From Chytridium lagenaria (lineage: Eukaryota; Chytridiomycota; Chytridiomycetes; Chytridiales; Chytridiaceae), in contig JAHLKC010000011.1 of NCBI GenBank assembly GCA_025449115.1, positions 310,001-374,000 of the forward strand: a DNA stretch of 64,000 nt. The letters are read 5' to 3'. Shown here piece by piece: positions 11,928 through 24,449 of the stretch. How positions within the stretch are numbered: position 1 is the first letter of the stretch; each line of letters starts with the position of its first letter. The notes under the pieces are model-generated. The model worked only from the letters and a program-made list of their open reading frames with translations. It was not told where the DNA came from and searched no databases. A program made the translations under genes and the position numbers.

Positions 11928-13916
11928 CTAAGCCTCAATCACAGATGCAGGCACCTCAACAGGTGTCCTCGCGTAAGTCCTCCTGAACTTCTCATCCACC
12001 TTTTCAAGGTAGTAAGTACCAGGGAAAAGGTTGACAGAGTCCACAGTGGAAACAGGGTCGTAGGAGCGGGCGTTGTGAGTAGCCTCCCTGAGCGCCATGA
12101 TGGCGTCATAGGTAGACGGCTCAACCTTTGTACGGGATGCGAGACGCTTAGCGACGGAAAGGTTGGCGGCAATGGTGGTGACAGGGGAACGGACGTAGAA
12201 AGAGAACATAGAGGCGGAGAATCCAGACCCGTAGGAGAAGAGGACAACACGCTTGTTGACCTAAAGAAAAATTTGTATAAACATGTGATGTAGAAACTGA
12301 AGCGAGCAATGCATGCCAAAACAAAGGAGTGAATTTTTTCTTACCAATTGCTCAGAGGGCACCTCGGACAAAAGGCTTGCAAGACCAGCATACAAGCTTC
12401 CACAGTACATATTGCCGACGTTCTTGCTCGCAAGAAGTCCGGGGGAGACCTTGGCCGCAAATTCGGCTTTGGTCAAATCAACAAACGCCTTCTCAAGGTC
12501 CTTGTCACCGTAAGATCCTTCTCTTGTAGAGTTGGCGTACTTGGAGAGGTTAGCGAAACGGGGGTCAGAGGGGTTGCGAAGGAGGTCGTTAAAGGCAATG
12601 CGGCCAAAGGACTTTTGGACGAGCTTGTTGTAGGGGCAGTGGAAGAGGTAGTAGTCACCGACGCTCATGTCAGCCTTGGAGTTAGACTGTAAAAAGGGTG
12701 GTAAAGTCAGTTTAAAAGTCATTCTTCTCTAAAAGAACAATGATATATAGTGAATCCCCTTACCAGCCGTGCAAGCTTCTCAATGTACTGCTCGTAGCAC
12801 TTGTCGATGGCCTTGGTGTAGCAAATGGTGGAAAGAGCACCGTCGACCTCAGGGTATTCAGAGTGGAGATCGGGCTTGTAGAAATCCCAAACGTGCTCCA
12901 TGTGGGTAGCGCGGAGACCTGTTAAACCGCGGAAACCAGGTTAGGCACCAAGCAAACAAACAGAACATCATGACAGTTCAATCGAATCAACTCCAAAGAA
13001 AAAAGCGCACCTTGGTCGAAGACGATGGGAGCATCTCTTCCGAGAAGAATGGCAACGGCACCGGCACCACCAGTGGGCCTTGCAGCTCCAGACTTGTACA
13101 CGGCAATATCAGCAGCAACAACAAGGGCATAACGGCCATCCCAGTAAGAGGACTCGAGCCAGTTGACAGCGCTGAAGAGAGCGTTGGTACCACCGTAGCA
13201 AGCGTTCTTGGAGTCAATTCCCTCGACATCGTGGTTTCCAGATTCCTCAAAGAGTTGCATAAGAACAGTCTTGACAGACTTTGACTTGTCAATGATGGTC
13301 TCAGTTCCAACATCAAGACGACCGATGGCGCTAGGAGCAATGTTGTACTTTTCAAGAAGGCTCTTCACCGCTGTTTTAAGAAAGAGCACGAATGAGATCC
13401 CCAGATTTCGTTTAAGAGGTGCCAAATTGCCAAGCAAAAACACAAAGAAAGAAAAAAAACGATGCAAAAAAAAAAACAATTGAAATACTGACCAGTCAAG
13501 GAGATGGAGCAAATGTCTTCACGGTCATCGCAGACTCCCATGTTAAGCTGCCCAAGGCCGATGGTGTACTTGCCGGCAGACACACCATCGAATTGTTCTA
13601 AAAAAGCACGAAAAAAAAAGAGAATTCAAGTCAGCTAAACTCAACCAACCATAAATAAAGAGAAGAGTAAGAGTTGAAGACTTACCAAGCTCAGTTTGGT
13701 TGACATACTATCAGATTAAAAAGGTGTGCAGTTCAAATGGGGAGAGAGAAGGGATTTCGATTAGTGCCAAGCCTCAAAGTTTATCATTGAAAACACCAAT
13801 GCAGCAAGGAAAGCAAGACAATGAGGGGATGAAATAGCTGCGCGTACCTTCTTGGGGAAGTAGATTTCGACACCGTGAATGCCGACGTTCAAGGGGTTGG
13901 GGTTGGATCCGAGCAT
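11928..13916 (-). CDS. ERG13: hydroxymethylglutaryl-CoA synthase
   Basis: HMG-CoA synthase condenses acetyl-CoA with acetoacetyl-CoA in the mevalonate/ergosterol pathway. Exon 1 (ATG 13916) reads [20 protein letters not shown]. Later exons give [16 protein letters not shown], then [18 protein letters not shown] with the catalytic Glu. [15 protein letters not shown] contains the nucleophilic Cys, and [14 protein letters not shown] the catalytic His. The C-terminus ([16 protein letters not shown] ... [12 protein letters not shown]) stops at 11928. The active-site triad is complete and there are about six short introns. The protein is cytosolic type, with no targeting peptide seen. It is transcribed away from CYP51, another sterol gene, across a shared 1.6-kb AT-rich region. 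Confidence 0.95.
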
Positions 13917-15521
13917 GATGCTGCATTAGCGAGAAGCAGGTGAAAGATTAGCAAGGTTTACTCTGAAAAGGTGCCATGCAAGGATAGAATATGTATCGGT
14001 GCCATGTCTTTAAAGTGAAAAGGGCCCCCCCACACGGCATTGCTAGATCCTCTTTCCAAATGACCGATAATATGAGATAAGAGTGTCAAGGTAAATTCCT
14101 GTGGTGGTGGTGGTTGTTGCTGTTTGTTGTTGTTTGTTGTTGTGTGTATGTGTGTTGTTTGCAGCTGCATGGTATGCAATATCAAGTATCCTTTCCTCAC
14201 CTGTGTATGATGTGTGATGATGCTAGATGAAGGGATATGTGCTGATAAGATGATGAAAAGCAAAGAAAGAGGGGGAGGGGCTTCTTTCTTTTTAGATGTT
14301 TAATGAAAAAGGTTTTTAACAGGTTTTTATGGAGAGTATTATTTATTTTAGTGGGGAGGGTCTCTTTCTTGACGCTTTTTAAACACTCTGTAACACTGGC
14401 TTGGGTTACTATATTAACTAAATATATTAAATAGTATTTTTGAGAGGGGAGGGAGGGAGGTGGGATGTCGAAGCAAGCAAAAGGGAATATCATGATAGCA
14501 ATAATTTGATTGGATAATAAAATAATAATATTTTATTTTATTTTATATTAATTTTTATTTTTATTTAATGTAAAATTTAATTCATTCATTTCTATATATT
14601 AATACCACCCCCACTATATACTCAGCTCAGCTTCTTATTCTTCTTCAATTAATATTATTATAAGAGATAGATCATGACGTTTTTCGTATGGATGGAATCC
14701 ATGTCGACTGAGTACAATCCTATTTTATCATTGGCTGATTCATTAACAGGAATAAAAAGTCCGACCCTTTTTTTTTCTTTTTTCTTTTAATTAACTTTTA
14801 TTATACTAATATTATTACGTTACGGCATTTGGGCTTCTCGCAGTCATGCCATTGATTATTAAAATAGCATTTCTGTCATCAAGTAAGATGGCGTGTTTGA
14901 GCACTTTAGATATTTAGAATATCTACTATGGACAAGCTGATATACTAAAAGTGAATGAATGAATGAGTGAGAGCACTACTACTGCTACTTGTTTATATAT
15001 TTCATTTTAAACAGTACATATAAAATAAATAAATACATCATATATAAATGTAAATAATGCATGACTCTATTTCTGTGTGTTATGAGTCAAGCTGTAATAA
15101 TTATAAATAATAATCTAAATATGCATTATCCTATTCATATCATATCCATATCACATCCATACATAAATATAAAATACTCACTTTGATCAACCTCTCTCTC
15201 TCTCTCTCTCTCTCCCCTCCTATATATATGTACAATTAATTAAATATATTCATCATATTGACACTGGAACAGACAATAATAAAAAGTTACGACGCGGCTA
15301 TATATTTATCTATATATCGTGTTTATCAGTATTAGTTAAACACTATTAATAAATATTAAGTAAGTGCATATTTAATAAGAAAAGTATTATTATTGATTTA
15401 TTTATTTTATTTATTTTTTAAATAAAAAAAGAACTAATTTTTTTTCTATTATCGATTTATTAGTCATTCACACAACTTGCCCTCCATTTTGATTCCATTC
15501 AAACAAACCATCCATCCATCA
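13917..15521. promoter_or_regulatory. AT-rich divergent intergenic region between HMG-CoA synthase and CYP51
   Basis: This is 1.6 kb without a convincing gene, unusually long for this compact region. It contains a GT/GTT-rich tract (about 14101-14160), several TATATA stretches, and a pure CT run at 15192-15214. It is flanked by two sterol-pathway genes reading outward. A shared sterol-responsive promoter is plausible, but I could not pick out an unambiguous SREBP or Upc2 site by eye. Confidence 0.5.
15192..15214. repeat. (CT)n microsatellite
   Basis: An uninterrupted CT dinucleotide run about 310 bp upstream of the CYP51 start. Pyrimidine tracts are common in fungal promoters. Any role here is inference. 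Confidence 0.8.
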
Positions 15522-17540
15522 ATGGGTCTCTTTCACATCGTCCGGGATGAAGTCGTAAACTACGCTTCTCTGCTAACCCAGTCTTGGGCTGCTGTTCATT
15601 GCCATCGCTGTCGTCTCCCTCGTCTCCTTTGTCTTCACTTCCTCAAAGTCAAAGCTCAAAGAGGTATTTATATACAACTCCTTTTTTTCTTTAATGTGTC
15701 GAGCCATGCAAGATGCAAATGAGCATCACTACTTGCTCATTCTCTCATCACTGATTCCAATATCCATGTACTAATGCCTCTTATTATCATCATCTTTTCT
15801 TTTAGGGCGCTATTCTTCCCCCTCACATTCCTTACTCCCTCCCTTTCCTTGGATCCACCGTTCCTTATGGTATTCACCCCGTCAAGTTCCTTCAGGAACA
15901 AAAGAAAAAATACGGCGACTGCTTCACCTTTTTGATGCTGGGCAGGAAAATGACCTTCTGTTTGGGTCCGGATGGAAACCACTTTGTGTTTAACGTCAAG
16001 ATCAAGAACGCGACCGCTGAGGGTGCCTACGATAAACTCACTGTGCCCGTCTTTGGAAAGGAGGTTGTCTACGATGTCGATAACCACGTCTTCATGGAGC
16101 AGAAAAAGTTTGTCAAGGATGCTCTCTCAACCGCTGCCTTCAAGACCTACATCCCCATCTTCACTGAGGAGACTCTTGACTTTATCAAGGAAATTGACAT
16201 GAAGGGCAAGAAGCAGGTTGTCTACGAGCCTTTCAAGGAAATGTCTGAGCTCATCATCCGTACCGCTTCTCACACCCTCATGGGCAAGGAAATTCGCCAG
16301 CAGCTCCGCAGTGGTGTTGGTGAGTGAGCCTTTTCGGACTTTTTTTTTGCCTGACTTGCATTGACATGTGAAATTAACCTTATCTTTAGTCTCCAAACTT
16401 TACCACGACCTTGACCGCGGTCTCGCCCCCATCAACGTCTTCTTCAGGTGGCTTCCCCTCCCAACCTACTTTGCTAGGGATCGCGCGAACGCTGAGATGA
16501 CCAAGGTGTTTGCCAAGATTATCAAGGAGAGGAGGGCAAACAATGACTTTAACAACACCGATGTTCTTCAAGCTCTCATGACTTCAGAGTACAAGGATGG
16601 TTCAAAGGTATTTTTATATTGTTTAATAATACTCTTGCATTTGAATGTGAAGAAGCTCACAAATGTAAATTTAGATGTCCAACGATGCTGTTGCTCACAT
16701 GATGATTGCTCTCCTTATGGCCGGCCAACACACTAGCTCCACTACGTCTGCTTGGATCTTCTTTGAGCTCGCCAGGCGCCCTGACATTGTGTAAGTAGTT
16801 TACTTTTCTTCATAAAAGCCATTGCGGGTGTTTATTTGGCATGGAACTTTATGACTCACTCGCGCTTTTACTAGCGATGAGCTCTTGAAGGAGCAATCTA
16901 TGGTCCTCACTGGCAAGCCCGACACCCCCGCCCACCTCCTTCCCGAACTCGACTACGACTCTGTTAAAAAGCTGTCCTTTTTGGAATGTGTCATGAAGGA
17001 ATCTCTCCGTCTCCACGCCCCCATCCACACCATCATGAGGAAGGTTGAGGAGGACATCGAATACAAGGGCCAGACCATTCCCAAGGGCCACTTCCTTTGC
17101 GCCGCTCCCCAAGTCTCCCACCTCGATGAAACCCGCTTCCCCGATCCCGAGAAGTTTGACCCTTACCGCCACCTCAACTCTGACGAGGGAACCTCTGAGT
17201 GGACCATTAACGGTGTTGATATTGCGCAAAAGAGCGCGCGGTCCCACTTTTTGCCCTTTGGCGCTGGTGCGTTTCAGTTTCTTGTCTTTATTCCCCCTGC
17301 ATCCGCAGAATGTTGTTGTTTTAACATACTTTCTTTTTAGGTCGCCACCGTTGCATTGGCGAGGCCTTTGCGTACCTTCAGAACCGTGTCGTTGTTGCCT
17401 TGTACATTCGTGAATTTATTCTCAGCCTTCCCAAGGACGCACAAGGCAAGGACGTGTTCCCCGAGACTGACTTTACCTCGCTTATTGTTGTGCCCGTTGC
17501 GGGGAGCAAGATTGTCCTTGAGAAGAGGCACAAGGCGTAA
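15522..17540 (+). CDS. ERG11: sterol 14-alpha-demethylase (CYP51)
   Basis: CYP51 removes the 14-alpha methyl group of lanosterol/eburicol in the ER and is the azole target. ATG 15522 opens [19 protein letters not shown] membrane helix follows, but it is readable only after a one-base shift near 15595. After the intron, [19 protein letters not shown] and [20 protein letters not shown] (the SRS1 region) are typical of CYP51. The I-helix [12 protein letters not shown], the ExxR in [10 protein letters not shown], and the heme loop [11 protein letters not shown] (split by an intron inside the Gly codon) are all present. It stops at 17540 after IVLEKRHKA. Five introns are visible. It is divergent to HMG-CoA synthase, so two ergosterol genes share one intergenic region. 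Confidence 0.95.
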
Positions 17541-18094
17541 ACACATTAAAAATTAGGAATAATTGGCTTTTTCTGATTTTTTTTTTCGTTTACGCTTGCA
17601 TCACTCATCATCCCCCTTCCATCCCGATTTTTTCACATTACTTTGTGGAAGAATTTTGTTGTTTTTTTCTTTAATTCTCCTTTTCTTGTTGTTAAGACTA
17701 TATTATGGGTCCTGTGTGTGTGTTATTTTTTATAAAGACTTTTTTGATGTTTTTGAACAAGTGAAGTTGTCGTTCGTATTTTCTTGCCCTACTGTTTGTA
17801 TTTGTTGTGGCAGAACTCGATGGTATTTTTTTAAAAAATGTCCCCTTTTTATGGACGGTTTTTGTTTGTCTGGTGATAATATATATATGGAGATATATCT
17901 TTGATGAATTCAGAAGATGAGTGGCATTTGCCGCAGCTTTATTCCATTCGTAACATTGAAAGCGAAATCCTCCATGATGCATATGGCAAAGAAGCCTTCA
18001 ATGACTTTTATTAATCAAGTTTGATAACATAAATGAACAAAAAAACCCCCGATTTTATCACGAGGGGGCTTATCACGTTGTCAAAGCGGATCCA
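17541..18094. other. intergenic, convergent 3' ends
   Basis: About 550 bp of T-rich sequence between the CYP51 stop and the stop of the next gene on the other strand. No gene is visible; it probably holds both 3' UTRs. Confidence 0.5.
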
Positions 18095-21000
18095 TCATCC
18101 ATTTGAACGTAAGGACGACTGCCTTTGTCTCGTCGTCCTTCCATCCCCCTCATCCCCCTCATTCCCCTTCAACGGCACAAAATACCTCTGCGGCACCTCC
18201 TCCACCACCTCCTCTCTCACCTCTTTGGTCCGTTCCACTTCCCCCCATTTCTGCCACACTGGCGTCGTGACCACATGGACAGGGGAAGCGGGTCGCAGCG
18301 GAGACGTTGCCGGTGATTTCCGGGTGGTTGGAGGAGAGGATGGAGCGTTTGGATGATTTTGACGCGTCGACGACGGGCATTTAAACGTCGGGCTAGACAG
18401 TAGAGACCCCACCCTATCACGCCTGTGGAACCGCGCCAGGCGTTGAGGGTTTGCCAGCGGGTGAGATCGTATTGGATGGTGGAGTTTGTGGTGTTGGAGA
18501 GGGCGGTGAGGTTGTAGAACCTGAGGAGATGGGTTATTGTGAGGGGGGGAATGCACGCTTACCAGTCGCCTTGTCCGTAGAGGCCACCGTAGAGGCCGGC
18601 TTGAGACTCGAACATGCGGTCGTCAATGTATGTCATCATGACGGTGGATAGGAACGAGGCTAACGCGACTATTACACAAGAATGTAAGTAGAGGTTTACT
18701 GAATGAGAGGAGTGAAAGAACTCACGCAACACAGAAATCAACGCCGCAATCCTCTTAAACCTCCCACTTCGTTTTTTCCACCACTTCATGGTAGCCTCAA
18801 CCCAAGGTCGTCTCACTTTCCACCACCTCCTCGTCTTCCTCGTCTCCATCGTCATGGTCGTCTCCCCCACCCCCAACCCTACCTCACGTCCCTCCCCAAA
18901 CCCAGCCGCCCAATCAATCGCTGCAATCGACGCCCCTGTCGCCGTGACCGAAACAATCGTGATATGGGGACAGCAACGGGACTGTAGAAGGCGAGGAGGG
19001 CGAGATTGTCGCGGGAGGTGAAGGGGGTGTATTGGAGGATAGGGAAGAGAGTTAGGGTGGTGAGACAGAGACCGGCGTGAAGACCGTAGAGGGCGTTGAG
19101 GGTGTGGTAGGCGTTGATATTGACGGACTGTAGGCGGGGGTATGTGTGGGTTAGGTGTTGCAAGGAAAACGGGGGGGAAGGCTTACGTCGCAGAGTGCTT
19201 GAAGTTTTTGATCGAATTTAGAGTCAATGTTGAGTTCGAGGTCTTTGTTATCGTCGACGATGCGACGTTTTTGACGAAATTTACCGCCATCTATATATAC
19301 ACGAATAATATAAAATGGGGTCAAGAGGCTGATGTACGTGAATTAAAAGCAGGAGAGGTATGATGAAAAGAAATTAAAAAAAATGGGTACCATCCACAAA
19401 CAATAAATCCGGTTCCCCCGCCTCCAAAATCGCCAGATTCACTTCCGCCGCCTTTGCAATAGCATCCGTCCCCATACTCTCCTCCTTCCTCCCTTCGTCC
19501 AAATACACCAACGTCCCAGAACTCGTCGAAACGCCCACAAGTCCCGACCCCATACTTCTTGTCAACATGTTAAAACTCCCCATCGATTGATTTGGGGATG
19601 CGACGATGCCCCGAAGGGGTGCGGAATTGGCTATCAGGGACTTTTTGCGGTCGTCTTCATCTTGGGTGCCGGTGCCTTCGTTGTCGGAGGGGAGGTCGTC
19701 GTCGTGAGAGAAGAGGTCGCTGTCGGGGTGGGAGATGTGGGAGGGGGTTTGGGAGGAGGTACGGCGACGGAGAGGGGTTGGGAGGATGTCATCGCCTTTG
19801 AGGGTGATGACTTTGTCTGAAAAGGAGTGGGTGTTAGTTTTTGTTTTTTTTTGTCTGGGTGTTGAACTGCGGAGATGATGTGACTTACTGCTGTGGGGGA
19901 TTTGACCTTGATTTTAATCTTTGGCGGTTGGTCTGTGGGGTTATATGAACATAGTTAGTAACCGGAATCGAGAATTTACAATTGATATTACTTCCAGCCT
20001 GCTCATCTCCTAATCCACGACTTTTCAAACTTCGCTGCGGACTCCCCGCCCTCTTCAAACTCCTGGTAGGTGATGGCGTTCTCCCCATTGCCGACCTCGG
20101 TCGTTGTCTAGGTGACCCCGTAGGCGGTAAAGGTGGCGGCGTCTTTGGAGGTGGAGGCAAATCCCCTCTTCTCGAAACCGGTGAGCTCCTGCCACTTTTC
20201 ATCGTATCAACATAAAGCTTCACTTTTGATCGTCCTTTCAGTGCAGTAGAGGACCGCGTCCTGCCTCTATCCACGTCATCGTCGATAGGGAGGGAGCGTT
20301 GACGACGAAAATCGGAGGAAAGGGCTTCTCGACTTAGGAAAGAGGGTTTTCGGGCACCCAGACTCGCGCTTCGACTGCGACGAGGACTTTTGGAATCACG
20401 ATCAACAGAGACCTGAGATCTATCCATGGATTCGTTTGACATGTGAGGTGTTTGCGATGGAGACCTAGAATCACGCGCCAATGACCGTGAACGTGGCAAA
20501 GGGGGCTTTGAAGCGTTCATGTGGTCATGTGAGGTTGATTCACGGAGTTCATCGCTTCTTCTCATATCCTCTGACTTGACGTTTGTGATTGGTGGCGCTG
20601 TGAAGGTTTAAGTCGGATGAATAGGTGGATTTTTGGAGCTTTTGTTGAGCAAGGGGAGGACGGTTTGATGTCTGGGAAGAGTCTGTGGATGTTGAGGATG
20701 CGCGGCGAAGGTTTTCCGAGGAAGGGGTAGTGTCTCCAAGGTTGAGGCTGTCGCTGCCCATGGATTTTTTAAGAGGCTTTCCTGTTTTTTGGAGCCGTGA
20801 GGTGTTGCTTTGAGCGAATGGGAGTCTTTCCCTTGAGGATAAGAGATCTGTTGATGTATTTGGCGTTTCATTTGGGGTTTCATTGGAGCTGTTGACGATA
20901 GAGCTTTGGCTTGAGTTTTATTCCTCGACCGCGTAACGGCTGAGGGTGAGACTTCTGTTTTCAACAGCTCCCCTCCCTAGAGATTCTTCAGAATTATTCA

Positions 21001-21755
21001 TTATTACACTTTTGCTCGATTTCAATCCTCTGTCAAGAGGGCTCGGTTTTTTCCCGGTATCGTCTCGTGAATCTAAAGTATCCGATGATTTCAAAATCTC
21101 ACTTGACGTATTCAAATCGCCCGAAAGATCCCAAGACGTCCTCAACTCACTTCCCGCCAAACTTTTCCTCACTTTGTTTCTCGACTCACTATGCTGAGAC
21201 GATGCGATGGATGAACGGGATTCTAATCGCTTCAACGCCATGTTTCCCGAACTCGAAAGCCTTTTCGTGTCGCTTCTTTTCAATGAACGTGGAGCTATGG
21301 AGGTAGAACTTGCGTCTGTGGGTTCACTGTGGAGGCTCTGGGAACTTGAACCAATGCCTGCTTCCCGGTCTTGGGCAACGGTGTCTCTGGATGCGGAGTT
21401 GAGGTCCGCGTAGGAGATGACTCTTGTTGGGATTTCACCGCTTGCAAGTGAACGAGAGGGTGGAAGTCGAGGTTGCCTTGTAGGCGTTTTATTTAAGGAT
21501 CTCTCTGAAGAGGTGACGGAGGGGGGTGCCGGAGGTCGCATGCTCGGTGGAGCTGGAATGAACCTTGCATCTTCACCATATCGTCAGTTGGGAGTCTCAC
21601 ATAACACCCTTATTTTTAAAAAACAAATAACTACCTGATTCCATTCTATCCCTCGAAACCACCGAACTATGAGAATCAGACGGTGTCCTCCTCCTTCCCC
21701 TGCTATCCCCTCCTCTTTCCGACTCATCCCAGTCGCTTCCACCACTGGATGCCAT
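18095..21755 (-). CDS. TMEM237-like multi-pass membrane protein with long disordered N-terminus
   Basis: ATG 21755 starts MASSGGSDWDESERGGD. A Ser/Pro/Arg-rich disordered region runs to about 19900 (DLPPPPKTPPPLPPTG). Next comes an ordered stretch: VITLKGDDILPTPLRRR, SMGSFNMLTRSMGSGLVGV, LLFVDG. The C-terminal membrane part has YGLHAGLCLTTLTLFPIL and LALLAFYSPVAVPIS, then SVTATGASIAAIDWAAGF, VALASFLSTVMMTYIDDRM and GVIGWGLYCLARR. This order of four helices (LxGxxAG; Y..LA.P; ATGASIAAID; ALASFL; W...N...G..G) resembles TMEM237, a ciliary transition-zone protein. Frame changes at G5 (19895-19899) and G4 (18966-18969) are restored by one base each, which supports a single gene. The family call is by eye and moderate. 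Two separate genes split near 19600 remain possible. Confidence 0.5.
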
Positions 21756-21837
21756 CTTCTTGATTTGTTTTGGTCAACGAACCCTTGAATTGTCGCAGAT
21801 TCGTGCAACAGTATTTTCGCAATTGCTCTCTTTAGCC

Positions 21838-22721
21838 ATGCAAAGGTTCACAAGACTCATCTCCCATCCAGCTATCGTTCGATCCGTCAGATGCAGAGCT
21901 TATCATATCCTCAAAGACATTGTAAGAGTTATGCCTGAAATCGTATACTGATTTTTTGAAATTGGCGTAGTTTCATTCAGTAGAACAGTGTTTGCTACGG
22001 CTCCAAGTGATTCGGTCATTGAGAAGGCGAGAGCGAGTTTTGATAGAGCTATTGAGCTTTGGAATAATGGGGTAAGTTGCTGAATACATTCGAAATGTTA
22101 ATAAATGTGCTGAAATTTCATGCCTTATAGGACGCGGATGGTGCGCAACAAGCTTTTGATGGTGCGTTATCTGCGATAGGGTTTTCTGGCAGACTGTGAT
22201 TTATGTATAATCATTAACGTATGGTACAATTACAGAATCTCTCGTCCATCACCCTTCGGCGGACGCTTACTATAACCTCGGAATTGCCTTCTTTCAATGA
22301 GTAAGCTTTTATCTTAAACGTGTTTAACATCATGATAGACGAGTTCGATGGTGCACTGAACGCCTGGGAAAAGTCCATTGAATTGGATCCTCATAGAGTC
22401 GATGCTCACGTCAACTTGGCGAACGTCTTGGTTTTAAACAAGAAGATGCCGGAAAAGGCCGTTGAGCATTACAAGAAGGCTATCGCGTTAAATCCTAATG
22501 ATGGGGAGGTACAGTGTTTGCAACTGGAAATGGATAAACTAAGATTGCAAAAGGTTCAATTCAACTTTGGTTGTGTGCAGGATTCTCTTCAAAACTTGGA
22601 AGGAGCCATTGAGCAATATGAGAATGCGTTGAAAAATGGAATTACTGCTGCTGAAAAGAATTTGAGAAACGCGAAAGCCAAGTTAATCGCTCAAAAGATT
22701 AAGGAGACGGAAAAGGCATAA
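21838..22721 (+). CDS. mitochondrial-type TPR repeat protein
   Basis: TPR helices form protein-binding scaffolds. Exon 1 (ATG 21838) encodes a basic, Arg-rich leader (MQRFTRLISHPAIVRSVRCR) suggestive of a mitochondrial presequence. After introns the reading is ATAPSDSVIEKARASFDRAIELWNNG, then ESLVHHPSADAYYNLGIAFF. Classic TPR units follow: ALNAWEKSIELDPHRVDAHVNLANV, AVEHYKKAIALNPNDGEV, LGCVQDSLQNLEGAIEQYENAL. A retained or alternative intron interrupts the third unit (22510-22580). It ends KLIAQKIKETEKA at 22721. It is divergent to the TMEM237-like gene with 82 bp between the starts. No specific partner can be named from the sequence. Confidence 0.72.
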
Positions 22722-22745
22722 AAAGAAATATGTATATTGGAACAA

Positions 22746-23557
22746 TTATAGGCTCTCAAGTTTTGGATCGTCCCAACTGATAAAGACGCCGTTTAGATCC
22801 TTAGAAGCGTTTAAAGCTAAGCGAGCAATTACGGAGCCTGGTACATCTGGGCTTAAGAGCTTCTTGTCTTCAAAAAGCTTGACAAAATTGGCGTGGTTTT
22901 CGGGGGTCATGGAGGATTCGTTTCCAGGGTTTCGAATAAAGTTTTGCATTTCGGTGTCAACCACACCTTTTATAAAAAAGTTAGTTAAAGCGACCTGGTG
23001 TTCCAGTGATCGTACCTGGCCGGAGCGCCACTGACACCACCGATTGTTCTTCAACTGCGAAACATGAGGCCAGCATATTTAATGCGCACTTAGAGAGGCA
23101 GTAAGCCCCCAGCCAGGATAAGCCTTGGTTGCAGCGCCTGAAGAAACAAGGATCATTCTTCCGGGTTCAGCCTTCCTCAAATATGGCAAACACCTTTGCG
23201 CAAGACTGATGATAGAGAACAGATTGATGTCAAACAGCTTGCGAAGAATATTCACGTCAACATCCGACATTCTCGCGACAGGATCAAGCACGCCAGCATT
23301 GAAGACGACAGCATCCAGTTTGGAGAACTTTGAAACGGTGTGATTTACAACGGTATCGGGTGCGTCCGGATGTGTAATGTCCAGAGAAATGTAATCGAAT
23401 GCCTTAGGGTACTGGCTGATCAAACTCTCAACCTGCGGAAGGCTATTGAGTGATGTTCGCGACACGCCCACAACATGCGATCCTTGAGATAGGAGAGCCC
23501 GGCATACGGCCAATCCAATCCCCTGCTAGCTCCTGTCACAAGAACCACCTTGTTCAT
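22746..23557 (-). CDS. short-chain dehydrogenase/reductase (SDR family)
   Basis: This is a classical SDR, an NAD(P)-dependent oxidoreductase resembling fungal YIR035C-type/sepiapterin-reductase-like enzymes. ATG 23557 gives MNKVVLVTGASRG, the Rossmann glycine motif. This is completed only after a one-base shift in the C4 run at 23520-23523. The reading then continues VCRALLSQGSHVVGVSR, DAVVFNAGVLDP (the NAG motif), FDINLFSIISLAQRCLPYL and MILVSSGAA (active-site Ser). The YxxxK pair appears as YCLSK after a second shift at C5 (23106-23110). ALRPGVVDTEM follows across a short intron, and the stop is at 22746. Both frame changes fall in homopolymers, so the gene is probably intact. The substrate is unknown. 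It is divergent to riboflavin kinase, 66 bp between starts. Confidence 0.85.
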
Positions 23558-23623
23558 TTTCTTTTTCCCGAAGCCGCTTTGTCGCACACATCGCCATACA
23601 AATCATTCCATCTATACATCGTC

Positions 23624-24255
23624 ATGAGCAGTTCTTCAGTTAGGCCGTTGGTCGTAGGACCCGAGAGCCCAGAAACTCCATACCCCATTCTTCTAAAAGG
23701 AGAAGTCTCCAAAGGTTTTGGAAGAGTAGCAAGGAGCTTGGTATCCCCACTGGTAAGTCATCCTCGAATAAAAGTCTTTACAATCATTTCTAATCCATGC
23801 TCTCAGCGAATCTTCCCGAGGCCGTCGCTGAGGATGCAGGGAAAGATTATGGAGACTGGTATCTACTACGGATGGGCGAGCGTTGGAAAGAGCACTGAAG
23901 TCTGGCCGATGGTCATGAGCTTTGGCTGGAACCCTTACTATAAAAACGAAAAGAGATCAGCGGTAAGCTGTGATCTGGATATCTATGATCTTTATACTTA
24001 TGTATGTCTTCTCTTTTGAATTTCACAGGAAGTGCATATTCTCCATGTTTTCCCGGAGGATTTTACGGCGATGAGTTAAGAGTTATCGTGGCGGGTTACA
24101 TTCGTCCAGAAAAGAACTACGATTCATTGGGTGAGATAAACTACAACATGTTTGAGCATGGGGACCCTAACCGCCTTCTCAGACGCATTAATGAGGATAT
24201 AAATATTGACATCCAAGTGGCTAGAAAATTCCTTGGCAAGAGAGGCATACGATAA
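23624..24255 (+). CDS. FMN1: riboflavin kinase
   Basis: Riboflavin kinase phosphorylates riboflavin to FMN. ATG 23624 reads MSSSSVRPLVVGPESPETPYPILLKG. EVSKGFGR follows and should continue with the family's G(S/T)xxLGIPTANLP motif. That motif is present across the intron only after adding one base at 23726. A second change at GGG (23839-23841) restores METGIYYGWASV. The rest is clean: WPMVMSFGWNPYYKNEKRSA, then EVHILHVFPEDFYGDELRVIVAGYIRPE, and the C-terminal INIDIQVARKFLGKRG. The length (about 165 aa) fits monofunctional fungal/animal enzymes with no FAD synthetase domain. The nucleotide-binding T-A-N and the GWxxxYxN region are conserved. Confidence 0.92.
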
Positions 24256-24449
24256 ACTCAAGTCGACTGATCATCTGAAGCCATCCGCATGAGTTAAATC
24301 TCAATTGACCTCTCATGGAAAGCGCTCCCTTCACCCATCGCAACATCAAGACTTTTGGACGGCTGAAAGGCCCAGACAACACATAAAACGAGCACATCCT
24401 CTAGGATATCCCGCTATTGGCCATCTTTTTCAAAGAGATTTATAAAGCT

